Shown in pieces: positions 1-6,806 of a stretch of 64,000 bases of DNA (position 1 is its first letter; each line of letters starts with the position of its first letter). The position numbers and the translations under genes are program-made. The notes under the pieces were generated by a model that was not told the origin of the DNA, ran no database searches, and worked only from the letters and a program-made list of their open reading frames with translations. This DNA comes from a bacterium (GTDB lineage: Bacteria; Krumholzibacteriota; Krumholzibacteriia; LZORAL124-64-63): NCBI GenBank assembly GCA_016703265.1, contig JADJCK010000006.1, positions 372,001-436,000 of the forward strand. The letters are read 5' to 3'.

Positions 1-500
1 GCCCCCGCCGTGACCGGCAGGCCGTTCCAGGCGAGGTCGATGCCGAGAGCCTGGCACACGCGCCCCGGCCCGCCGACGAGGTCGCGATCGCGGCAGCGCA
101 GCGGATCCAGCCCGCGGCGCACCGCCATCCCGTCACGGGCTTCCAGGGGTTCAAGGGCGCGGATGAGCACCGCGCCGGCAGTGCCCGCCGGACCGGTCAC
201 CAAGTTCAGGCAGTGATGCATGCCGTAGATGAAATAGACATAGGCCAGTCCCGGCGGGCCGAACATGATGGCGCTGCGCGGCGTCGGGCCGCCGGCGGCG
301 TGGGAAGCGGGATCGTCGGGACCACCGTAGGCCTCGACTTCGACAATGCGACCGGAGGCGCGGCGCATTCCCGGCGCGGTGACCTCGAGCACGGCGCCGA
401 CCAGGGCGCGCGCGACCGTGACAGGATCGGCTGCGAAAAAGTCCCGGCCAAGGTACAAGGGAAGCCCCCGTCGCGAAGGGTGCGGCGGCGCCGACGTCAA
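1..500 (-). CDS. mpg: 3-methyladenine DNA glycosylase (AAG/MPG family), 3' end outside window
   Basis: Base-excision repair glycosylase that removes alkylated purines such as 3-methyladenine. The minus-strand translation shows the family hallmarks in order: an LGRDFF N-terminus, the catalytic stretch RIVEVEAYGGPDDPASHA with the conserved Glu, then YVYFIYGMHHCLN and IRALEPLEA. The C-terminal part runs off the window start. No ATG fits. A TTG at 500 lies just after the stop of the upstream permease (505-507) and gives a family-like N-terminus, so the start is tentative. It is the last visible gene of the minus-strand block that begins with the ABC exporter. The family call is firm; only the start and the missing end are uncertain. 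Confidence 0.85.
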   Translation of the reverse strand, partial: MTSAPPHPSRRGLPLYLGRDFFAADPVTVARALVGAVLEVTAPGMRRASGRIVEVEAYGGPDDPASHAAGGPTPRSAIMFGPPGLAYVYFIYGMHHCLNLVTGPAGTAGAVLIRALEPLEARDGMAVRRGLDPLRCRDRDLVGGPGRVCQALGIDLAWNGLPVTAG

Positions 501-504
501 CGCA

Positions 505-1359
505 CTACTTCGCGATCTCCTTCTGGCGCAGCAGCCAGATGCCGAGCACGGTCGACAGTAGCATGACGGCCACCAGCACGCCGATCGACTGCAGCTTCGG
601 CACAGGCTCGCGCTCGAACGCCGTCGACAGGAGGGCGCCGAGAAGACCGGGCAGGTCCTGCGGCGCGGACTCGGGCCGCGTCACCAGGTTCTGCAGGTGG
701 AAGCGCAGGCTGAGCTCCTGCACACGCGCCGGGATGCTGCTGACGAGGTTCTCCCAGCCGAAAGCGAAGAGGATCGCCGGCAGGACGGGTTTGCGGAAGA
801 ACGTGCCCATCGTCGCGAACAGCGCGGCATAGGTGAAGGCGCCCAGGCCGATGATCACGAACGTCTGCAGGTACAGCCGCAGGAAGTCCCAGGTGAGGAC
901 CTGCGGGCCTTCGGTCACCATGACCACGAAGCAGAGCACGAGCGAGAGACAGAGCACGAGCGTCGACACGACCTGGGCGGCGAGCAGGCGGCCGAGGTAG
1001 ATGGCGCGGCGGTGGATCGGCCGCGTCCAGGTGAAGACGATGGTGCCGTCATCGACCTGTTCGCCGATCGCCGGCACGCCGACGGCCAGTGCCACGACGG
1101 GGATCAGGAAGGGCATGAAAACGTCGTGCGACAGGGATGCCAGAAGCATCTGAGCCGTGACGCCGGCCTGCGGGAACCAGATGCGGATGGCCGCCACGAC
1201 CAGCACCGGCAACAGGTTGATGGCCACCAGCGACACGAGGCGTCGCCGGCGCGCCATCTCGCGCACCGAGAACCAGGCCAGCCAGCCGGCCGCCGCGAGA
1301 CTGCCCATGGGGCGGACATCGTTCCCGGCAGGCGCAACGGTGTTCTCCGCTGCCATCAT
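505..1359 (-). CDS. ABC-2 type transporter permease
   Basis: Integral membrane subunit of an ABC-2 exporter, 284 residues. After a short polar N-terminus there are about six hydrophobic segments, including LVSLVAINLLPVLVVAAIRIW and one around FLIPVVALAVGVP. The stretch IGEQVDDGTIVFTWTRPIHR is typical of ABC-2 permeases. Start: tandem ATG ATG at 1359, five bases after the stop of the ATPase gene at 1365, so the two are probably co-translated. It presumably pairs with that ATPase. The substrate cannot be told from sequence; related pairs move lipids, drugs or act in Nos/Gld-type systems. Confidence 0.85.
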   Translation of the reverse strand: MMAAENTVAPAGNDVRPMGSLAAAGWLAWFSVREMARRRRLVSLVAINLLPVLVVAAIRIWFPQAGVTAQMLLASLSHDVFMPFLIPVVALAVGVPAIGEQVDDGTIVFTWTRPIHRRAIYLGRLLAAQVVSTLVLCLSLVLCFVVMVTEGPQVLTWDFLRLYLQTFVIIGLGAFTYAALFATMGTFFRKPVLPAILFAFGWENLVSSIPARVQELSLRFHLQNLVTRPESAPQDLPGLLGALLSTAFEREPVPKLQSIGVLVAVMLLSTVLGIWLLRQKEIAK

Positions 1360-1364
1360 CGCCC

Positions 1365-2312
1365 TCACCTTTCCGTCAGGTACTGGAAGACGGCTTCGAG
1401 GCTGTCGTCCAGGGTCACGATCTCGTCGACGACCAGTCCGTTGCCCAGCAGCCAGCCGGGCAGCGCGCGGTAGAACGCCACGGCGTGGTCGGTGCTGACG
1501 ACGACGCGGTTCTCCTGGTCGACCTGCACCCCGACCACGTGGTCGCGCCCGATGAGGAACCCGGCCAGCGCGCGCGGCGCCGACGAGACCAGGGCCACCG
1601 TGGTGGGATGCTCGGGGATCTTGTCGCGGATCTCGGCCACGGCGCCCTCGGCCAGCACGCGGCCGCGGTCGATGAGGATGATCTCGCTGGTCATCGACTC
1701 GACCTCGGGCAGGATGTGGCTGGAGACCAGCACCGTGCGGCCCTGCTGCCCCAGTTCGCGCACGAGGTCGATCGACTGCTTGCGCGAGACCGGGTCCATG
1801 CCGTTGAGCGGCTCGTCCAGGAAGATCACGTCCGGGTCGTGGGCCATGGCCTGGGCCAGCTTGATCTTCTGGCGCATGCCCTTCGAGTAGCCGCGCAGCC
1901 GCCGCCAGGCGGCGTCGGTCAGTTCGAAGCGCTCGAGCCAGTAGTCGACGCGCCGGTTGGTCTCTGCCTTGTCGAAGCCCATCAGGCGCAGCATCAGCGT
2001 CAGGAACTCGCGTCCCGTCATCCAGTCGGGCAGCGCATCGCTCTCGGGGCAGAAGCCCACGCGACGATACCAGCCGACGTCCTGGCGCAGGCGGCGGCCG
2101 AACACGCGCACGGTGCCGTGGCTCGGCTCGATCAGCCCGGCCAGCATCTTGAACAGGGTGCTCTTGCCGGCGCCGTTGGCGCCAAGAAGGCCCACGACGC
2201 CGGTGCCCACGTTGAGCGTGCAGTTGTTGACCGCGATGACCTCGCCGAACCACTTGCCGACGCGGTCGGCGCTGATCCGGGCCTGGCTGCTGTCGATGCC
2301 CGCGCCCTTCAC
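1365..2312 (-). CDS. ABC transporter ATP-binding protein
   Basis: Cytoplasmic ATPase of an ABC-2 exporter, 315 residues. Walker A is GANGAGKST, the signature region reads YSKGMRQKIKLAQ and Walker B is VIFLDEP, followed by a D-loop NGMDP and switch His in SSHILPE. A C-terminal domain of about 90 residues follows, as in CcmA/NatA-type ATPases. The GTG start at 2312 overlaps the stop of the upstream permease (2309-2311) in a GTGA arrangement, which indicates translational coupling. It sits between two permease genes, so this cluster encodes two ATPase/permease pairs. Substrate unknown. Confidence 0.87.
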   Translation of the reverse strand: MKGAGIDSSQARISADRVGKWFGEVIAVNNCTLNVGTGVVGLLGANGAGKSTLFKMLAGLIEPSHGTVRVFGRRLRQDVGWYRRVGFCPESDALPDWMTGREFLTLMLRLMGFDKAETNRRVDYWLERFELTDAAWRRLRGYSKGMRQKIKLAQAMAHDPDVIFLDEPLNGMDPVSRKQSIDLVRELGQQGRTVLVSSHILPEVESMTSEIILIDRGRVLAEGAVAEIRDKIPEHPTTVALVSSAPRALAGFLIGRDHVVGVQVDQENRVVVSTDHAVAFYRALPGWLLGNGLVVDEIVTLDDSLEAVFQYLTER

Positions 2313-3163
2313 GACACCACCTCCACCGGCCGGATCTGGCGCTTCAGGACCCAGAGAGCGAGCCCCGTCCACGCCATGACGATGCCGAGGCTCACCCAGG
2401 GCGAGATCCCGAGCCGCGGCTCGGCGCCGAACAGGAGCGAGCCCGCGTTGTGGTACTGGCCCAGGAAATTGACCGCCTGCAGGCCGTCGCGGCCGAGCCC
2501 CTCGGCGATGGCGCCGATGGTCTCCGTGCCCGAGACGAGGATCGTCCACCATACCATCACGAAGATGCTGCGCGTACCCAGTGAAGAGAAGGCGAGGAGC
2601 ACCAGGCTGATGCTGCCGCCGGCCAGCAGGCAGTAGACGAGTGAGCGCAGCGGCGTCATGAACAGCAGGTCGGCGCCGGTGGCGCCCGGCGCCACCAGGT
2701 ACGAGAACAGGCAGAGCACGCAGACGGGCGCCAGCGTGACCAGGCAGTAGAACGTGACGATGGTCAGGGCCTTGCCGCCGATGTAGTCGAGCAGCCCCAG
2801 CGGGCGCGAGAAGTACAGCGACATGCCGTTCTCGCGACGATCCGAGGCGATGAGACCGGCCCCGGTGATGGCCAGGAGCACGAACACGAAGAACCGTTGG
2901 CCCTCCATGAAGCGCAGGAACCCCTCGGGTTCGATGCTGGTCCAGCTGCCGCCGACCAGGTCCATCAGGTTCCCGGCCTTCAGCTTGAAGTAGATGATGC
3001 CGCCCTTGACGATGGCCGGCACCCAGGCCAGCAGCACGAGCAGCAACAGCCAGCGCCGCTTGAGGGGCTCCAGCACGCCGCGCCGGGCGATCACGAACCA
3101 CGCCGGGTTCGCTCGACGGCCGGACGGCTGCCAGTGGGTATATCCGCGTTCGTAGACGGGCAT
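2309..3163 (-). CDS. ABC-2 type transporter permease
   Basis: Second membrane subunit of the cluster, 284 residues. The N-terminus MPVYERGYTHWQPSG is soluble and is followed by hydrophobic segments at WLLLLVLLAWVPAIVKGG, FFVFVLLAITGAGLIA, ALTIVTFYCLVTLAPVC and others, about six in all. The motif ASDRRENGMSLYFSRPLG corresponds to the cytoplasmic loop seen in ABC-2 permeases. It starts three bases after the stop of the 3167-4201 ATPase and overlaps the next ATPase gene by four bases. It resembles the other permease only in topology, which suggests a heteromeric or paired exporter. Confidence 0.85.
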   Translation of the reverse strand: MPVYERGYTHWQPSGRRANPAWFVIARRGVLEPLKRRWLLLLVLLAWVPAIVKGGIIYFKLKAGNLMDLVGGSWTSIEPEGFLRFMEGQRFFVFVLLAITGAGLIASDRRENGMSLYFSRPLGLLDYIGGKALTIVTFYCLVTLAPVCVLCLFSYLVAPGATGADLLFMTPLRSLVYCLLAGGSISLVLLAFSSLGTRSIFVMVWWTILVSGTETIGAIAEGLGRDGLQAVNFLGQYHNAGSLLFGAEPRLGISPWVSLGIVMAWTGLALWVLKRQIRPVEVVS

Positions 3164-3166
3164 CGG

Positions 3167-4201
3167 TCAGGCCTCCACCATGCGATAGAATTCCTCGGCC
3201 AGCGTCACCGGACGCCGGCGCAGGCGCCGCAGCGCGTACTCGCTCGCGGCCGCGACCTTCAGGACGGCATTGATGCCGACAGTGGCGTCGTAGCCGCCCT
3301 CCAACCGGGCATCCGGCAGTCGCGAAAGGTCCAGGGTCACCAGGAGCAGGCGGCCGTCGGGCTCGAACTCCGCGCCCAGGTCGCGCAGGCCGGCGATGAA
3401 GGCCTCCTCGTTGCCGAAACCCTCCACCTCGAAGACCTGCTTCGCCTGGCGTGTATGCGAATCGACGGCCTGTCGCGCCAGCAGTTCGCCGCCGCGCAGC
3501 ACCAGGATCTCGTGGCAGACCGCCTCGACGTCGGCCAGAAGGTGCGTCGAGAGGATGACGCCCAGCCCCTTGTTCCAGGCCAGGTCGCGGATCAATTCGA
3601 GGATCGAGACGCGCCCGCGCGGATCCAGTCCGCTGGTGGGTTCGTCGAGGAACAGCCAGTCCGGGTCGTGGACAAGGGCCTGCGCCAGCTTCAGGCGCTG
3701 CTTCATGCCCTGGCTGTAGTCCTGGCAGGAACGGTAGCGCTCGTCAGCCAGGCCGACATAGTGCAGCACCTCGTGCGCGCGCTGCATGGCGTCGCGGGCC
3801 GGCAGGCCCGAGAGCTCGCCCATGTAGGCAACCAGGCCGACGCCGCTCATGCCCGGGATCACGCCCCCGCGCTCCGGCATCCAGCCCAGTCCCGCACGCG
3901 CAGCGCGGGCCTGCGAGGCCATGTCCCAGCCAAGCACCGTCACCCTGCCGCGGCTCAGGGGCACCTGCCCCAGCAGGCAGCGAAGGAGGGTCGTCTTTCC
4001 CGAACCGTTGGGACCCAGCAGGCCGATGGCCCCCTTCTCGAGGCTGAAATCGACCCCCTTGAGCACGGGCTCGGCGAGGTAGGCGAACGTCAGGTCCGAC
4101 ACCTTGATGCCGAACTGCTGCGCATCGCGGCTGCGATTGACTTTAATGGCAGGAGCCTCCAGTTTAGGTCCGGGGATCGTCTTGAACGGATTCCCCCGCA
4201 C
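3167..4201 (-). CDS. ABC transporter ATP-binding protein (first gene of exporter operon)
   Basis: ATPase of 344 residues with Walker A GPNGSGKTT, signature YSQGMKQRLKLAQ, Walker B WLFLDEPTSGLDP and switch His in LSTHLLADV. About 45 residues precede the nucleotide-binding fold and about 100 follow it, so it is longer than the minimal fold. The GTG at 4201 gives the longest reading; a shorter start cannot be excluded. It is divergent from metK (4281), so both promoters must lie in the 80 bases between them. It heads a tightly packed ATPase-permease-ATPase-permease operon. Confidence 0.85.
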   Translation of the reverse strand: MRGNPFKTIPGPKLEAPAIKVNRSRDAQQFGIKVSDLTFAYLAEPVLKGVDFSLEKGAIGLLGPNGSGKTTLLRCLLGQVPLSRGRVTVLGWDMASQARAARAGLGWMPERGGVIPGMSGVGLVAYMGELSGLPARDAMQRAHEVLHYVGLADERYRSCQDYSQGMKQRLKLAQALVHDPDWLFLDEPTSGLDPRGRVSILELIRDLAWNKGLGVILSTHLLADVEAVCHEILVLRGGELLARQAVDSHTRQAKQVFEVEGFGNEEAFIAGLRDLGAEFEPDGRLLLVTLDLSRLPDARLEGGYDATVGINAVLKVAAASEYALRRLRRRPVTLAEEFYRMVEA

Positions 4202-4280
4202 ATTGTTTCAGGTCGCCGGGCGCTTGGGAACCGTTTTTCCGACGGCGGGTCCGCACCTTGCCGTCAGCAGGGAGCCGCGC

Positions 4281-5519
4281 ATGTCCGAAATGTGGATCCG
4301 CACCGCCGAGTCGGTCACTGCCGGCCACGCCGACAAGATCTGCGACCAGATCGCCGACGACATCCTCGACGCCATCCTCCGCGAGGACCGCTACGCCCGC
4401 GTCTCGTGCGAAGTCATGGCCACGACCGGCATGGTCATCGTCACCGGGCAGATCACGACCAAGTGCTACCTGGACATCACCGGCCTGGTGCGGGCGACCA
4501 TCCGCCGCGTCGGCTACGACGACCCCGCCACCGGGTTCGACCACCGCAGCTGCTCCGTGCTCGTGATGCTCGAGGAGCAATCCGGCGACGTGTCGCTGGG
4601 CGTCGACCGCAAGGGCGCCGGCGACCAGGGCGTCTGCGTGGGCTACGCCACCGACGAGGGCCGGTCGCTGCCCGTCGACACCCACTATATGCCCGTGCCC
4701 ACGCTGCTGGCCAACCGGCTGGCCCGCCGACTGCAGGACGTGCGGGAGTCGGGAAAGGTTCCCGGGCTGTATCCCGACGGCAAGGTCCAGGTCTCGGTGC
4801 AGTACCGCGGCTGGACGCCCGCGGCGATCAGCGCCGTCGTCGTCTCGGCCCACCACCACGCCGATGCCGACCTCACGGCCCTGCGGCGCGACGTCAGGAA
4901 GCACGTGATCAAGCCGGTCCTGGAGCCGACCGGGCTGCTCGAGCCCGCGACGCAGGTCTTCATCAACCCCGTGGGCGCCTTCCGTGAAGGCGGCCCGCGC
5001 GCCGACTCCGGCCTGACGGGGCGCAAGATCACCGTCGACTGCTTCGGGCCCTCGTGCCCGCACGGGGGCAGCGCGCTGAGCGGCAAGGACCCCACCAAGC
5101 CCGACCGCAGCGGCACCTATGCCGCGCGCTGGGTTGCCAAGAACGTGGTCGCCGCGGGCCTGGCGCGCCGGTGCACGGTCGAGATCGCCTATGTGATCGG
5201 CATGCCGGAGCCCCTGTCGGTGACGGTCCACACGGACGGCACCGGCGTGCTGACCGACGCCGCGCTGACCGCCGCGGTCAAGCGGGAGTTCGACCTGTCC
5301 CCCGCCGGCATCATCGAGAGCCTGGACCTGCGGCGCCCGGTGTACGGAGCGACCGCGGTGTACGGGCACTTCGGGCGTGACGAGGCCGGTTTCACCTGGG
5401 AACGCCTCGACCGGGTGGAATCGCTGCGCAGGCTGCTGCCCGGCGCGGCCCGCAAAGGTACGGCAAGCAAGGGCGCGGGTACGAAGACGCGCGTCCGCAG
5501 TGCCAAGGGAGGGGCGTGA
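4281..5519 (+). CDS. metK: S-adenosylmethionine synthetase
   Basis: Makes S-adenosylmethionine from methionine and ATP in the cytoplasm. 412 residues with the family blocks GHADKICDQIADDILDAIL, VMATTGMVIVTGQ, the GAGDQG loop, GGSALSGKDPTKPDRSGTYA and RPVYGATAVYGHFGR. The usual GHPDK reads GHADK here, a Pro to Ala change at an otherwise nearly invariant spot. The last 25 or so residues are a Lys/Arg/Ala/Gly-rich tail beyond the normal end. ATG at 4281 is preceded by GGAG seven bases upstream. The stop overlaps the start of the methionine gamma-lyase-like gene (TGATG), so the two are translationally coupled. Identity is secure. Confidence 0.95.
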   Translation: MSEMWIRTAESVTAGHADKICDQIADDILDAILREDRYARVSCEVMATTGMVIVTGQITTKCYLDITGLVRATIRRVGYDDPATGFDHRSCSVLVMLEEQSGDVSLGVDRKGAGDQGVCVGYATDEGRSLPVDTHYMPVPTLLANRLARRLQDVRESGKVPGLYPDGKVQVSVQYRGWTPAAISAVVVSAHHHADADLTALRRDVRKHVIKPVLEPTGLLEPATQVFINPVGAFREGGPRADSGLTGRKITVDCFGPSCPHGGSALSGKDPTKPDRSGTYAARWVAKNVVAAGLARRCTVEIAYVIGMPEPLSVTVHTDGTGVLTDAALTAAVKREFDLSPAGIIESLDLRRPVYGATAVYGHFGRDEAGFTWERLDRVESLRRLLPGAARKGTASKGAGTKTRVRSAKGGA

Positions 5520-6730
5520 TGGCCGACGACAAGCAGCCCGAGACCCCGGGCTTCGCCACATTGTGCATCCACGGCAAGAAGCACCTCGACAAGCACGAGG
5601 TCGGCCGGCCGATCCGCGCCGTGAGCACCCCCATCTTCCAGAGTTCGACATTCGCGTTCGAGAATGCCGAGCACGGCGCGGCCATCTTCCGCGGCGAGGA
5701 TGCCAGCTACGTCTACACGCGGCTGGGCAACCCGACGCAGACGGCGCTCGAGACCGAGGTGGCCTACCTGGAGCAGGGCGAGGCGGCGCTGGCCCTGGCC
5801 AGCGGTATGGCCGCGGCCACTACGGCCGTGCTCAACTGCTGCCGGTGCGGCGACCACATCGTGGCCGGCGACACGCTCTACGGCGGCACGCACCAGCTGT
5901 TCACGCAGACCTTGCCGCGCATGGGCATCGACGTGACCGAGGTGCCGGCCACCGACCCGGCCAACTTCGCCAGGGCCATCACGAAGAAGACGAAGCTCGT
6001 CTACCTGGAGACGCCGGCCAATCCGACGCTGGTGCTCACGGACATCGCGGCGGTGGCCGCGATCGCCCATGCGCGCGGGGTGCCGGTGCTGGTGGACAAC
6101 ACGTTCTGCACGCCATACCTGCAGAACCCGCTCCTGCTCGGAGCGGACATCGTGCTGCATTCGGCGACCAAGTACATCGGCGGACACGGCGACACGGTGG
6201 CCGGCATCCTCGTCGGCAAGGCCGACTGGATCCTGCGCGCACGTATGGAGATCCTGCGTGACGTGGGCGGCTGCATCTCGCCGTTCAATGCCTGGCTGCT
6301 GCTGCGGGGGCTGAAGACGCTGCCGGTGCGGATGGACCGCCATATGGCCAATGCCATGGAGGTGGCCCAGTTCCTCAGCTTCCACCCCAAGGTTGACAGC
6401 GTGATCTTCCCGGGCCTGAAGACGCATCCGCAATACGAACTCGCGCGCCGGCAGCAGCGCGGACCGGGCGGCATGATCAGCTTCATGGTCAAGGGGGGCC
6501 GCGAGGCCGGGCGCATCGTCATGGACAACGTGAAGCTGTGCACGCTGGCCGTGAGCCTCGGCGATGTCGACACGTTGATCGAGCACCCGGCCACCATGAC
6601 CCATTCGACCTATTCGGAGGCCGAACTGCTCAAGGTCGGCATCCACCCGGCGATGGTGCGGCTTTCGGTGGGTCTGGAAAACGTCGAGGACATCATCGCC
6701 GACCTGAGGCAGGCGCTGGCGCTGGTCTGA
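5519..6730 (+). CDS. Methionine gamma-lyase-like PLP enzyme (Cys/Met metabolism family)
   Basis: 403-residue fold-type I PLP enzyme. The Schiff-base lysine is in HSATKYIGGHGD and the PLP aspartate in VLVDNTFCTPYLQNP. Other blocks (GFATLCIHG, LGNPTQTALE, AVSLGDVDTLIEHPA, MTHSTYS, RLSVGLENVEDI) follow methionine gamma-lyase more closely than cystathionine or O-acetylhomoserine enzymes. In Pseudomonas methionine gamma-lyase the loop around Cys116 reads LYGCT; here it is LYGGT, so the activity-tuning cysteine is missing. Substrate could therefore be methionine, cystathionine or homocysteine. ATG at 5519 overlaps the metK stop, placing a methionine-consuming and a SAM-forming enzyme under one transcript. 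Confidence 0.85.
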   Translation: MADDKQPETPGFATLCIHGKKHLDKHEVGRPIRAVSTPIFQSSTFAFENAEHGAAIFRGEDASYVYTRLGNPTQTALETEVAYLEQGEAALALASGMAAATTAVLNCCRCGDHIVAGDTLYGGTHQLFTQTLPRMGIDVTEVPATDPANFARAITKKTKLVYLETPANPTLVLTDIAAVAAIAHARGVPVLVDNTFCTPYLQNPLLLGADIVLHSATKYIGGHGDTVAGILVGKADWILRARMEILRDVGGCISPFNAWLLLRGLKTLPVRMDRHMANAMEVAQFLSFHPKVDSVIFPGLKTHPQYELARRQQRGPGGMISFMVKGGREAGRIVMDNVKLCTLAVSLGDVDTLIEHPATMTHSTYSEAELLKVGIHPAMVRLSVGLENVEDIIADLRQALALV

Positions 6731-6806
6731 GCGGCCGGGTCGCGGGGATCGCCGCCATTGACCCGGCGCGCCATGGCCCGCTAAGCTGCCGGCCGAAGGA
6801 GTGCCG

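Noticed and set aside
2897..4987. Long plus-strand open frame opposite the ABC exporter genes
   Set aside because: It is antisense to two motif-rich genes and has low-complexity His/Gln/Arg-rich content with no family motif. GC-rich DNA gives long open shadow frames.
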